Shown one piece after another: positions 24,048-36,727 of a stretch of DNA of 64,000 nucleotides; positions within the stretch are counted from its first letter, which is position 1; each line of letters opens with the position of its first letter. Below the pieces are notes generated by a model that searched no databases, was not told the DNA's origin, and saw nothing but the letters and a program-made list of their open reading frames with translations. The position numbers and the translations under genes were made by a program. The stretch is from Fremontodendron californicum. Taxonomy: Eukaryota; Streptophyta; Magnoliopsida; Malvales; Malvaceae. The stretch is taken from contig JAULJL010000035.1 in NCBI GenBank assembly GCA_030761205.1, positions 10,000,001 to 10,064,000 of the forward strand, given 5' to 3'.

Positions 24048-24895
24048 TGTTCAAGATTGCTCTGAAAACAATTTATTGAAGATGCGATTTTCAACTTAGA
24101 GTAATGAATTAGTTACAATTTGAAAAAAACTATTAAAAAAAATACTTACATTTCTTCTTATATCTTTTTATTTCAATTTAATTTAATACAAACTAGTAAA
24201 AGTATAATATATATATATATATATATAATTGGATTCTCAATAATAAATATATGTTAAATATTAACTTAATATTTAAAAATGCAAAATATGAAAAATTATT
24301 ATATTAATTTTAAGCATTAATTTTTTTCATAAATTAATATTAATTTTAGTATTTTCCATATTTTATTATTAATAATTTGAAATAAACATTTAAAAAGAAA
24401 AAATGTATAAACCAACTTCTCAAAATTTTCATGTTTTGCTACCAATCAATTTAATTAAATGATAGGAAAATGACAATTCATAAAATATTATCATATTAAT
24501 TTCAATCTTTTTATAATCAATTTATTTTGAAAAACTTTTCATATCATACTAACCATTGAATTTAACTAGGGACAAGGAAGTCAGAAAAGCATTATTATAT
24601 TAATTCTAATCTTTTCATATTCAATCATTTAATGATTTAAAAATAAATGGGAGATTTGAAAAGCAAAAGGAATATAAGTCATCATCAATCGAAAAACTTT
24701 TCATGTTTACTAATTACTTAGTTTAATTAAATTTTTAAAAAGATGAATTAATTTCAAGTTTTTGTGAATTGATGGTTCCAAAATAAATACTTGGAAAAAA
24801 ATATATAAATCAATTTCATTTGAAGCAATAAATTGTGTTTAACTTTTCATAATTTTTGTACAACCAATTATTTAGATTTTATAACTATATACTCA

Positions 24896-25236
24896 CACTA
24901 CAAGAAATTTTATTTTAAGCGACAACATTTTTCAAAGTAATTTATATAAGTGTTGCAAAATATATATATTTTTACAACATAATGTTATATTGCAATAAGC
25001 TAGTACGATATATAAAAATTTATTGTTAATAATTTTTACAATACTACTATTTGCAATACCTTATAATAATTTGTACAATATTTTTTTTTGCAACATACAA
25101 GTTTTATGTTATAATAAATATTGTAAACTATTTTTTGTAATAAAAGTATACACAATAATTATTATAATTTTTTTTTAACACAATTATTTGCAACATAGTA
25201 TAAAAATTTTGTTGCTAACTCGCATTTCTTGTAGTG
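24896..25236. mobile_element. CACTA-type MITE, 341 bp, copy A
   Basis: Starts CACTACAAGAAAT and ends ATTTCTTGTAGTG, a perfect 13-bp terminal inverted repeat of the CACTA (En/Spm) type. TCA flanks both ends (24893-24895 and 25237-25239), the 3-bp target duplication expected for CACTA. The interior is AT-rich with many TGCAA/TTGCAA motifs and no coding capacity. It is shared with copy B at 62618-62958, so it predates the segmental duplication. Confidence 0.92.
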
Positions 25237-25599
25237 TCATTTTATGGTTATTGATGTGACTTAATCTTTTTCATTTAATTTATAAATAGCATGTTTCAAT
25301 GAAAGAAAATGAACACTATTTCTTTCTTTATTATTCTTTTTTTTCAAACACAAACAAGATAAATAGTTAATTAACTTTTTACTAGAAATATGTTCTCGCT
25401 ATTAATATTTGAACATAATATTTATATTAATGTATAACAGATATAAATGCAATAATTTAATTTTTAAGTCAATGAACTTAGATTTTAAATTAAATCACTA
25501 TGATAAATTTTGTAAAATATTCTCACTTTGAGACAGCTTTTAAAATAAGTTATAAATATCTAAAATTACCAAATTTAATCTACATAAATAATAACTCTC

Positions 25600-26110
25600 A
25601 ATCATTATACGATACGTGACACAAAATTGGGTGTTATTTGAATCGTGTTAATTGGTAATTTCGGATATAACATGATTATACGATACAAACACAACATGAA
25701 AAAAATAATTAAAAGACGACATTATACAAAAAATAACATGAACACAACATGAATAGAAGAACGTGTCAAAATCTACATAAAATGAATTATTAACGTCTCA
25801 AAAATTATATAAATATATAATACTTTGAATATTATTATGACACAAAAAAGTAAAATGGACACGAACACGACAGCACGTGACACAAAATTAAAATTTAGAA
25901 GTTATTTGAATAATGTCAATTAGACCTGACAATTTCGAATACAACATGAAAAAAATAATTAAAATACGACATTACACAAAAAATAACATGAACATAATAC
26001 GAATAAACGAACGTGTCAAAATTTATATAAAATAAATTACTAAAGTATCAAAATTTATATAAATATATAATATCTTTAATACGATTATGACACGAAAAAA
26101 AATAACACAA
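25600..26110. repeat. Two ~260-bp tandem units of a dispersed repeat
   Basis: Two related units contain ACGTGACACAAAATT, AACATGAAAAAAATAATTAAAA, GACATTA(T/C)AC and AACGTGTCAAAAT(C/T)TA. The family recurs inverted at about 30600-30980 and in the right duplication at about 63330-63860. It is non-coding and its type is unknown. Confidence 0.7.
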
Positions 26111-26280
26111 ATACGATATTATTACACAATTTTTTTTTTCACTAAAAAAAAATAAATAAAAAACAAATGCTTGCTGGCAAGATTTTTAGGGGATTGCTTT
26201 AATATAGTGTTAGAAGATTTAAAAAATAATCGAACTGGACTCCACTTGTTATTTCAAGCAGATTGAGCTCTCTCAACTCG

Positions 26281-28014
26281 ATAATTGACAAACTGAACTT
26301 AATATTTAGTTATCAAGTCGAGTTTAAACGGCTCATTAGTAATTAACTTTACTCCTTTACACTCTTAAATAAAATAAATTATTTTAATCAAACATGATAA
26401 TATATTTTAATCAAACATGATGAAAAAATAGGGTTTTTTACCACAATCGAAAATCTTTTTATATAATAATAATTGAAAAAAATGAGCTTAATAACCTAAA
26501 AAAAATGCTCGATACATAAGATAAAACAAAGAAATTGGGAGATCTTGAACAAAAAATGTAAATGCTTACTCTTTTTTTTTTTCCTTTTACAGAGAAATGG
26601 AGCAATGATTCGAAGATGCCTGAAATTTTGTTCTCAAAACGGAAACGGGAAACCAGAGCGGAGTTCGATCGCCAGAGACAAAATTAAATGATTGGGAAAA
26701 GGGTTGAAACTTGAAATTGAAATAATGATTTGCTTCCCGTCAAAAAACGTTGACGTTCTAGCTTTCTACAGTCTTAGGATTCAGACGTTGCCGTTTTAGC
26801 GTTTTCTCTTCCCACTCTTCAATTTTTTTACATAATAAAATTAAACAAAAAAATTTAACAAGTAATTAATAAATGACACTGATTCAGAATATATATATAT
26901 ATATATATATTTACTGCGTGAGTGAAACTAATGAATAATTATTAATATAATATATTACTAAAGATAAATTAAAATTTTTAATTATTTTTAAATATAAAAA
27001 ATGAAAGTGAAATAATTAGAAAAGAGAAAAAAATAGGAAGTAGTGATAAAAAAAAAAGGTAACAGCACGTGTAATTTTTTAGAGGAAACAAAAAAGAGGA
27101 AGAGTGTGTTAAGAAATGGATATAATTTTAATTTAAAATAAATAAATTATTAATATAATCTTATAAAAATATATTATTTATTTTATGATTTGATTTTTAT
27201 GTATTTTATTTAATTAAATTGATATCCTTTAACTCATAATATCAAATTCACGAACATTATTAATAATATAGATTTATAAATCAATGATACTAACATGTCA
27301 AATAAATATGTATCTCTTAAAATCAATGATAAAACTGAAAGGTCAATGTACTGATGTGAACAAACGGGGAGTGTTTTGGATCTTGATGCAAACCTTTAGG
27401 AAGATATTTTATGGTTTTGTGGAGATATTTTCATTTTTCATGTGGACATTGGATGGGGTCAAATAATGGGTGATAAAAACATTTTGGATTTTTGTGTGTG
27501 GTGTTATATGTTACATTATTTCTTTCATTTTTTTTTTAATACAAACATGGTATATAATTAATTAATTTTTAATTTCAATTGAGATATCATTTCATTGCTC
27601 ATTCCTATATTATACTATCATATATATATATATATATCACTAATAATATAATTATAATTTATAATTTTTATTTGTGCATATAATTTCATAAAAAAAGTAA
27701 TAAATGATTAATGTTTTTGACATAATTCATTATTTTTGGATGTAGCTTTAATCACTATTCATAAATTATGACTTTCATAATTATGAAAGAGGATCCTATA
27801 CATGTGAATGATAATGATGAATATAATAAAAAAATAATAATAATAAAATAATCGAGAAGATCCTAACTCAACTTAGACACGATATTACAATTTGATTAGA
27901 TGTCAAATCATCAAATCGTCTTTTTTTTTATACAAAAATATATATTTTGGAAATGGATTGTCATTAAATTACAATTTGATTAGATGCCAAATCCTAAAAT
28001 CATCATTCATTTTT
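26281..28014. other. AT-rich intergenic DNA
   Basis: No supported gene. It contains a TA microsatellite at about 26889-26912, another near 27620-27638, and AT-rich low-complexity sequence. Copy B runs off the window before the counterpart of this stretch, so I cannot tell whether it is also duplicated. Confidence 0.6.
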
Positions 28015-28764
28015 GGGTTAAAGAGTAAATTTACCACCATATTATAGGTGGATATTGAAATTTACCACGATATTTTATTTTTATTGATATTTTCATTGAG
28101 ATTACGGACAAATTTATTACTCTATTTTTATTTAATTAAATTTTGCAACTAAACTTTGATTTTTGATTAAATTTTGCCACTCAACTTTGATTTTTGATTG
28201 AATTTTGCTACTCAACTTTGATTTTGGATTATTTGAAAACAAATTTTAACAAAAGAATATTCTTTTAAATATTTTATTTTAATAATTAACAACAATAAAT
28301 TATTTTATAGAAATATTAAAAATAAAAAAATAAACATAAATTTTTATTTTATGAAAGAAAGACTTGAAAAAAAAACCAAAAAAGGAAAAAAAAATTAAAT
28401 TTTAGTTTTTTATAAAATAATCATTCTATGTTAATTTTTTATTTTAAATATTTTTTATTAATTAATTTTTTATTTTTAATTATGAAAATAAAATATTTGG
28501 AAAAAATATTATTTTTTTATTAAAATTTGTCTTCAAACCATTCAAAATTAAAGTATAGTGACAAAATTCAATCAAAAACCAAAATTTAGTGGCAAAATTC
28601 AATCAAATAAAAGTAAAATTGTAAAATTCAACATTTAGTTAAAGTATAATAGTAAATTAGCCCTTAATCCCAAAAATAAAATAGCAAATAGCAATCAAAA
28701 TAAAGTATAATATCAAATTTCAATATCCAACAATAATATAATTATAAATTTATCCTTTTAACCC
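28015..28764. mobile_element. 750-bp MITE-like inverted repeat, possibly Mutator-type
   Basis: The left end GGGTTAAAGAGTAAATTTA matches the inverted right end GGGTTAAAAGGATAAATTTA. Similarity continues inward through GGATATTGAAATTT on both arms and the inner ACTTTGATTTTTGATT-type repeats. Flanking 9-mers TTCATTTTT (left) and TTCTTTTTT (right) match at 8 of 9 positions, compatible with a Mutator-type 9-bp duplication. No coding sequence. Confidence 0.65.
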
Positions 28765-29007
28765 TTCTTTTTTATATAAAAGTATATAAAATCTTCATTG
28801 ATTTTGGAAATGGATTGTCATTTAAAAAAAAAATCATGGTTCCTTAAATTAAGCTATAATAAAGAAAATGCAGATCAAAGATTGCCAACTAAATTTTACA
28901 TTATATAACGATGTTATCATCATGTTCCTAAAGTGTAAGAGCTTTTTTCTTTTTTTATTTATCCCTTCATCATCTTCCTCTTTCTTTTAATAAAAAGTAG
29001 AATTAGA
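28765..29007. other. Intergenic spacer
   Basis: AT-rich spacer between two inverted-repeat elements. TTTTGGAAATGGATTGTCATT at about 28800-28820 repeats 27943-27963 on the other side of the 750-bp element. Confidence 0.4.
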
Positions 29008-29429
29008 TTGAGAGGGTTTTGGCAAGTTTTTTTTTTACTGTCTCTCTAGGTCAAGTTAATACTAGGATTATAGAAATTTGCTCCTCTTTTAAATATATCA
29101 TAACTAATTTATACATACAAAAATTTTCAAAATATTAGGTGATCAAAAAGAAAATTTACTCTCAATCATATCATTAACAATAATCTCAATTAAATTAATA
29201 ATTAAGATTTTCATCAATTTGGAATTTTGATTACATAAATTATTATTTATAAAAATTAATTTTTTTTCTTAAATGATCACTTCAATAATCATCATTCCGG
29301 TATAAATTATATATCAAGTTTTACAATTTTTTCCTAAAATCTTATCTAATAATTAATAATCAGGTACTTTTATTAACAATTATAAAATAATTTTAATGGT
29401 CTATAATTATATTGCATAAACCCTCTCAA
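29008..29429. mobile_element. Possible 422-bp MITE with 12-bp terminal inverted repeat
   Basis: TTGAGAGGGTTT at 29008-29019 is perfectly inverted as AAACCCTCTCAA at 29418-29429. The interior is AT-rich and non-coding. I could not define a target-site duplication, so this remains a candidate. Confidence 0.4.
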
Positions 29430-30590
29430 AATGCTGGATCACACTATGGTTGGCAATCCTCTTCAATTTCTTAAATATCACTCTTTTAATCCTTAAAATT
29501 TAAACTTAATACCCTGAAATTGAAATTTTTATACTTTAACCATTGGATTATCTTAACAAATTAGAGATTCTAATATATATAATCTTGACAGTTTTTTATA
29601 GACGTGACTAAAGTTTAGGTTATCTGTCTAAATATGAAGGTTTGCTAAAAAATATTAAGTTCGTTAAATGTGTTTGGACAAAAAAAATAAGGTCCATTAA
29701 AAAACATATCAAACCTTGGCTCAAACATTTAAGATCTAAGCCCAGTCTAAAATAATTAATATATATGATTTTATATATTTATATATATATTAATATAGTT
29801 TATATTATATAAAAGATAAATATATAATATTAGAAAATATATAAAGTTATCTATATTTTAAAATTTAATAAAAAATAACAAAAGTAGTAAAGATTAAATA
29901 AACGAGTACCATATGTTGTTTTCAAGAAAAAAATGATATCTGAACGGGCTTTGAGAGAACCATTTATAAATTTAGACAAATTTGAATTGAATTTAAGATC
30001 CGAATTATTGGATTGGATTGGATTGGATCGGATCGGATCGAACTTAGGCAAGCATGTAAAATGTTAATAACATAGCTAGATTTAGTCTGACTCGCTCATA
30101 GACACTTCTAGATTCTTATAATGATAAAATATAACTTAAAATTTTACAACTTTATTAAAATATTTTAATTTCAAAATTAACGAGTGACCTACGATTATGT
30201 AGGTTTACATGTAAACAAAGATTTTGAATCCTTAAAAGACTCATTTCTTCAAAGTATACTAATAATGAAAGTATAAAGTTGATATTGATATGATAAAATA
30301 TTCGAAGTGAGAGCAATATACTTGTAGATGTTACTTTTTGAATAATTTGAATATGCTAATTAATTATTAACTTAATTGAAAGCAATTTGTTGGAAACATA
30401 ACTCATTTAGAGTATATTATCATTTTGGTCAGCTTACTCTTTGAGATTTTTTTATCATCCAACTAGAAAGATAATATCTTATAACTATAAATGAAAGTTA
30501 TCCCTTCAATTGAAACTTTCTTCAATTTGATTGCGAATTGCTCGCCAAGTGGCAAGCGATTCTTTATTTTTTTATATTTAAAAATATAAA
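29430..30590. other. AT-rich intergenic DNA
   Basis: No supported gene. A short microsatellite of GGATT followed by GGATC units lies at about 30010-30038. Confidence 0.5.
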
Positions 30591-30599
30591 TATTAATTT

Positions 30600-30980
30600 T
30601 GTGTTCATGTTAATTTTTTGTATTTTAATTATATTTCATGTATTATATATATATATATATATAAATTTTGACACGTTAATAATTTGTATTATATAGATGT
30701 CGATACATTCCTGCATTTATGTCGTGTTAGTGTTTTTTTTTTGTGTTGTGTTGTATTGTATTGTATTTTTTTTTGTGTCGTGTCCGAAATTCTCAGGTTT
30801 AATTGTCATTATTCAAATAACTCCTAATTTTGTATCACATTCGTTTTATATAAATTTTGACATGTTTCTGTATACATGTCGTGATCATGTTATTTTTTCG
30901 TGTCATGTCGTATTTTAGTTATTTTTTTATGTCATGTTCGTGTGTGATACTATTCAAAATAACTCCTAATATGTCACGTG
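30600..30980. repeat. Inverted relative of the 25600-26110 repeat
   Basis: In this orientation it reads ATAAATTTTGACA(C/T)GTT, CATGTCGTGATCATGTTATT, CGTATTTTAGTTATTTTTTT, TCAAATAACTCCTAATTTTG and CGTGCCGTATAAT, which correspond to the reverse complement of the 25600-26110 repeat. It is diverged from it. Confidence 0.55.
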
Positions 30981-32090
30981 CCGTATAATAATTGATTTTT
31001 TTATAAATACGTTCATATTAATTTTTTTATTTTTATATTATTGAATAAAAAATTATTGTATTGATAAATTATCCGTAAAAATAAAAATATTAAATAATAA
31101 TAATATGAGATGGGTTGATGTAAGTAAAATTTTTTATAAAATTTTCAGGTGTTGAAACAAAAGAAAAAATATTATAATGATTAAATAGTAAAAAAATTTA
31201 TGTTAAATGATCTTATAAGTTATGAGTTATTATATGATAGTTGTTAGATTTATATTTTTTTATTTCATAATAAGAATACAAATGATAGATATCAATATAA
31301 TCTAAATGAATTAAATTTTGATATCGATCTTAATTTTTTTTTAACAAATAATGCACATATAATGAATTAGATTTGTGTATTCGTGTTGTATTTGTGTTAA
31401 TTATTTTATATCTATACATTACTTTAAAAGTTGTTCTCATGTTGGGATATTTTACATAATTTGTCATAATAATTCAATTTTAACTATAAATTTGTGTAAT
31501 TTTTCATGTCATAATCGTATTAAATGTATTATTAATATCAATAAAATCAAAGCAACGCGAGGATTCAAACACTAATTTTTATCATTTTGGTCACCAATGT
31601 GTAACATATATATATATATATGTAAACTCTTTGCATTTTGAGATTCATTTTTTTATATATAGTAGGATAAATACAAAGACATCAATGAACTTTAATTGAA
31701 AATACACTTCACCTCAATTATTATTTGAAAAATACCAACTCAGCCTTCCAAGTTTGGTTGAAAATATACTTACTCCCTAAAAAATTGGTGTTAATTACCA
31801 AATTACCTCTAAGTAAAAAGACAAGTATATTCCTTGATTTTTTTTATTTTTTTTTTTCTTTTGCGTTCTTTCTTTTATCTTTTTATTTTTATTTTTTATT
31901 GAAGACATTTTGTTTTTAGTTAGACTTTTTGTTGAAGATTTTAATTAAAAATACGCACTCTCATTTTTATTTTTCAATTACCACTTTTTCCTCCTCACTT
32001 TTTTTCTTTTGTTTTTGGTCTTCATCAATAACTTAACGTTTTCTTCAATTTAATGATAATTAATTTATCTATAATATGTAAGGTTCTTAT
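30981..32090. other. AT-rich intergenic DNA
   Basis: No supported gene. A TA microsatellite lies at about 31608-31622 and T-rich low-complexity sequence at 31838-31920. Confidence 0.5.
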
Positions 32091-32717
32091 GCAGCAACAA
32101 TTGCTGCCCATTCCAAAAATTTTCTACCCATTCCAGCCTTGTATCATGCCCAGAACCAGCCATTAAACGTGAATCATATTCATGTTTTAATGATGCCCCA
32201 ATTTCCAGCAAGTGTGTAGAATAATTCTACACATGAGCTTGGAGGTTTCAGGCACAAAACATCCACAAAAAGTTCCAGCATTTAAGTTTTATTGTTTAAG
32301 CTTGAAATTATTTTATTAAAACTATTCTCAACAAAATATAACATGGACCGAAATTGGCAGCATATAAAATGAAATTCTGCAACTTTTCAAAGTCGAAAAA
32401 TAGATTTAAATGTCACCAAAGAGGGTCACCAAAAACGGCACCAAAAAATCTCTTAAAACCTCAAAATTTTTCTGTTTTACTTAGACATCACATGACTGTA
32501 ATCCATAATTATTAAAACAATTTTACCATTTAAACATGATTAAAAGTCAATTTTACATGCTAACAAGAATTTAAAAGTTCAAAAAAAATATTTTTATTAA
32601 TAATTTACAAAACTGAAACAACAATATCAACACACAAAACAACTGGTTTTTAATCACCAAGAATCGGACATGCAAACTACATGAAAATCAACAAACCTTA
32701 GACTTTGATACCACTTC
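32091..32717 (-). mobile_element. Partial internal region of an LTR element, with PBS at 32701-32713
   Basis: The minus strand has TGGTATCAAAGTC (complement of 32701-32713), close to the plant tRNA-iMet primer site TGGTATCAGAGC. It lies four bases from the end of the long LTR at 32718. The adjoining 0.6 kb is non-coding leader-like sequence; the rest of the element appears lost. I cannot place its left limit precisely. Confidence 0.5.
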
Positions 32718-32746
32718 TGGGATTTAGCCTCATGCCCATATAAGAG

Positions 32747-32788
<42 letters not shown>

Positions 32789-34592
32789 GCTAAAATTTAA
32801 ACAAAGAAACAGACGAATCCCTTCAAGAACTTGCATGAAAATCAGTTTTAAAACAATCAAATGCTAAAAAATACCTACTCAAAGACTCGTAACTTTGAGT
32901 GTGCAGTTCCTCTCTAGACAGCAAGGGAATGAGCACCAAAAGTTCTCCGTTAGATCACGAGCTACTCAGTATGTGCAACATCCAATAATGATCAACATAA
33001 CCAATTTGTCATAACATTCACAAGGAATTAAGATTCATCGATTCTAGCATGCAGTCTCGAGGTCTTAATCAAAAGGTTATTCACTCTAGTGTTTCTGGTT
33101 ATGGCTAAGCCTATTCAAAGGAGAACTCTTCTCTCAAGGGGCAGTAATAAGGAAGAAACAAGGAGGATGAAAAATGGTTCAGTTTTGCTTTTCTTTGGCC
33201 CAATGGTGTCTAACACATTTGGAAAAAAATACTTTTCTTTCTTTCTTACTCAGGCTGAATGTCACACATTGAATGACTCTCATTAAACTGACAACCTAGG
33301 AGAGGGGAGTTATAGAGTTTGAAACATCTTCAAACGTCCAATAGAAGAGGAACTTTCCTCTCTCAAGTATTCAAGTTTTGGCCAATCACTAACCCTTGGT
33401 GTTTTGGCCGAATCTTCCCCTTTTCAAGGCTCTATTCGACTTCCAAGAGGATAAGGAGAGGTTGGTGTTTAAACCATATTCAAACTCCCATTAGAAAACA
33501 AAAATCTTTCCCATCCTAGCTCCCATGTTCAACTATGACACAAACTCTTAGTGTCATTGGCCGAACCTTCCTCCCATCTACTCTAGCTTCATGTGGCTGG
33601 CCTCACCAAAAGATTAGGTAGAGGAGGTTGATTGTAAATCAAACTCCTAGAATCCCGATGATGTTGGGCCAGTCTTGGATTAGATGAGATTAAAGTTTGA
33701 TCCCAAATCAAACTCATTGCACAAGTTAAATTCTTTCACTTGCAAGCCTCTGAGTTTTGGTCATAAACTGACACTTACCGTCTTAACCAAACCTATACAT
33801 ATGTAAGGCAATGTCCGACTAGCATAAAAAGAATGACGGGATAGAATTTAGTCCTCAATCGAACTCCATATTGAATAGAAACTCTTTCTCTTTAGAATAC
33901 CCCATATTCGGCCAACCATCTTTCATTAAGACATGGTCCAGATTAAGACAATGTGCTACTAGGACAAGCTATCCACAATTCCATTATGACATCATCATTT
34001 GAATTTCTTTAAATCCAATTGATGTCCTAATTTAACCTAATTGAATTATTGAATTAAGTCCTCCAAGAATTAACCTTTTATTCAATTAAGTCCAACTTAA
34101 TTATATCCTAATTTTAATCTAACAATTTGATTTATTATGTGTGATCCATTAGGTTTCCAACATGTTGCCAATGAGCATAAATTATAATATAATTTTTTAA
34201 ACAAAGCTTATAACTTATAAACATAGATCATGAGTAGCATCTAGCAATGCATCATGAACATCCAAATGTTAAAAAATCAAGATGATCTTAACGAAACCTT
34301 TCAATATTCACCCTATAAGTGTAATATGATCCTTTCACCATATATCCGAAAAATATCATAAACATGGTGCAATGTCTATTCATGAAATCCATCTATATTA
34401 GTTTTTGCAGCTTAATAAAGTAATTTCTCCTAAATCCATCATGCTTTTGCCAATGATTTTATCTGGTTAACCTAAGCCAAGAATAAATGAGATATATCTC
34501 TCAATGTCACTTGGAGTGGGGAATCCTTTCTAGATCAGTCAAGGCCTCTTGATTAAATTGTTTATTGCTTGAGCATGAGGCCAAATCCAGCA
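32718..34592 (-). repeat. Candidate 1.9-kb LTR with extended inverted ends
   Basis: The plus strand begins TGGGATTTAGCCTCATGC and ends GCATGAGGCCAAATCCAGCA. These are near-perfect inverted repeats, giving TG...CA ends. The PBS-like site lies just outside the left end in the minus orientation, so this would be the 5' LTR of a minus-strand element. A TA microsatellite lies at 32750-32784. No second LTR is in the window. Short frames inside are not supported. Confidence 0.55.
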
Positions 34593-35219
34593 ATGACCTA
34601 AAAAAAAGCACAAATATATTATGTTCTATAGATTCAAATGACCTCAATAACACAAGCACAAATATATTATGTTCTATATATTCAAATCACCTCAATAAAA
34701 TAAACACAAATATATTATCTCAATAACACAAACACAAATATTATTAAAACTTAAATAAAATTACCTCAATAAGTAAGATTGCAAGAAATCACAACGTTGA
34801 AAAATATCCTGCGAAAATTGTATAATATGTAAATATTAATAAATAATATAATTTACATCTAATTATAAGAGCATAATACAAAATAAATATAAAAAATAAA
34901 AACAAAAAATATAACAAACAAAAAAATTTATATTACCTAATATGTAGGAGGATGGAGGAAAGAAGAAGGACTTTTGGGCGGCTGGAGGAGTGTTGGAGGA
35001 TCATAGGAGGTGCGTTGACTGGAAAGGAAAGAGAAAGGAAAGGAGGAGAAAAGGAAAGGAAAGAGAGGAGAGGCTGGACGATGTTGGGTCTGCTTGACGA
35101 CGAGGGAGGGGCGGCGCAAAGGAGACTAATTTGGGTCAATGTGAGGGAGAGGGGAAGGGGCTAGGGTGCAAGGAAGTGGAAGAGGAGACAAGAGAGAAAA
35201 GAAAAAAGATGATGGTTAT
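34593..35219. other. Unassigned repeat-containing region
   Basis: Contains three or four imperfect ~70-bp units with GCACAAATATATTATGTTCTA and TTCAAATGACCTCAATAA (about 34607-34770), then an AT-rich stretch, then a G/A-rich block (34940-35200) with unusually high GC for this region. Overlapping frames on both strands of the G/A-rich block are compositional and not called as genes. It may belong to the CACTA-like sequence that follows. Confidence 0.4.
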
Positions 35220-35998
35220 ACACACTAACAAAACTTTTTCATCCTTTAGTGATGAAAATTCCGTTGCTAAAAAAAATTCCCAAAATAAGTTTTTTTTCTC
35301 CAAATTTTAAAATTCCAACGAAATATTCCATCGGAATTACATATTTTCGATAAAATTTCTATCGAAAATATCAATTTCGATAAAATATTCTGTCGGAATC
35401 ATTATTTTCATCGTAATTCTATCGGTAATAGTAATTATCGATAGAGAATTGCATCAAAAAAAATTCCTGACGAAAAATTCTATCTAGAATGCTTTTCTAA
35501 CGAATTCCGTCAGAAAGCTTTTCCTTAAGGAATTTTTTGTAGAAAATTTCTTTCAAACTAAAAAAAAAATTACCTTATAGGAAATTACTGATAGAATTTT
35601 CATCGTAATAAACGGGAAATTCTGTCCGTAAATTTTGGGGAGAACAATCATTGTTCCGCAAAAAAAAATTCCGACTGATTTTAGCGACGGATCCAAAGTT
35701 ATAACACATGTTTTCCGATCAACATTAGGGAATGCTGATTAGCACAGGTCAACTCTTCCAGATCTCCGAAATTCAACCAACGTGCTAAATATTGCTTAGG
35801 CACCACGTAAAGATTGTTGATTAGTAATAGATTGTTGCTTAGACACTCTAGCTCATTTCGAGCATTATCTTAATTATTTTAAAATTAAAATTGATTTAAT
35901 AAAATTCAATTTGAAGGGTGCAAAATTTGAATTTTACAAATGACCATCGAGTTACGGTTGACCATTGGACCAAACAAGGATGGAATTTACTTGTAGTG
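35220..35998. mobile_element. CACTA-like element, right end and subterminal repeats
   Basis: The right end is ATTTACTTGTAGTG (35985-35998), a CACTA terminal inverted repeat in its right-hand orientation. About 35230-35700 carries many short motifs such as ATTCCGTTGCTAAA, CCATCGGAATT, CTGTCGGAATC and TTTAGCGACGG, typical of CACTA subterminal regions. No matching left end was recognised, so the element is partial. No transposase was seen. Confidence 0.5.
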
Positions 35999-36722
35999 CA
36001 TATAGAAAAGCTAGAAACTATCCTTAGGATTGACCCCTTATGGATTGTATACTCTTGCTATTATGTATGAACACCATGGTTGTTATTTCTTGGGACAATA
36101 ACGGGATGTTAAAACAAATTCTAAAAAGAATTTTTGGAGGAGTCAAACTCAGCTTCTTTCTTTTTCAAAAACTGTTGGATAGATACTTCCTCATCTTTTT
36201 CTCCAAGGTTAAGGTCAGTCATCTTCTTTTTTCTATCTTTGGATATGCTCACCAACTCAACATTTATCCGATGCATTTTCTACTCATGTTGTTTCACCTT
36301 CTCATTGGTCGCGACCATCCAATCCATAAGTTAGTTTTGTTGTTCTAGGATGTTGGCTAGCAATTCATTCTCTCTTCTATCAACTATTCTAGGGGCAGAC
36401 ATGCTTAGCCTTGGGGAGTCAAAGTACTAAACCAGGTTATTTACTGATTTTTCAGTCTCGTCTTGGGTGTAAGACATACTAGGTTTTATCGATGAGCATA
36501 TTGTGAGGTCTGCAAGGCAAGGTGAAGACCAATATTTTTTTAAGTGTTCAAGTTTTAATACCCCAGTTTGTTTCAAAGAAAACACATCATTCATGGATTC
36601 ACAGGCATGCAGCATATGGTCAACCCTAAGAACAGTATCTAAACTTTATCTATATGCAGGAAAGTCAATTCAATGTTATTTCTCCACAGGGTCTAATGGT
36701 CAACCATAACCCTACAGTCCTA
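35999..36722 (-). pseudogene. Old Gypsy gag-like fragment, left part (split by Copia element)
   Basis: Minus-strand frames include MSAPRIVDRRENELLANILE followed by a lysine/glutamate-rich coiled-coil-like stretch, typical of the N-terminal part of plant Ty3/Gypsy Gag, and a further frame at 36427-36615. Stops interrupt it. It continues across the Copia insertion into 43264-43519, where a tRNA-Arg-type PBS is found. The fragment ends near the CACTA-like terminus at 35998. Confidence 0.5.
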
Positions 36723-36727
36723 TCTTC

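Larger units (their letters stand above)
24048..26280. other. Upstream flank of CNL copy A (duplicated at 61768-64000)
   Basis: AT-rich sequence upstream of the CNL start codon, shared almost identically with 61768-64000. It holds a TA microsatellite near 24206-24228, a CACTA-type MITE (24896-25236) and two units of a tandem dispersed repeat (25600-26110). I see no clear TATA box or coding exon. An in-frame TGA lies two codons upstream of the ATG, so the start at 24047 is plausible. Confidence 0.7.

Noticed and set aside
28880..29458. GATTGCCAAC and GTTGGCAATC as an outer inverted-repeat pair around the 422-bp MITE candidate
   Set aside because: Only 10 bp, asymmetric distance to the inner repeat, and no matching target duplication; chance is likely in this AT-rich DNA.
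34933..35164. Overlapping 60-70 codon frames on both strands in the G/A-rich block
   Set aside because: All three frames are explained by the purine-rich composition, with no start context, domain or splice support.
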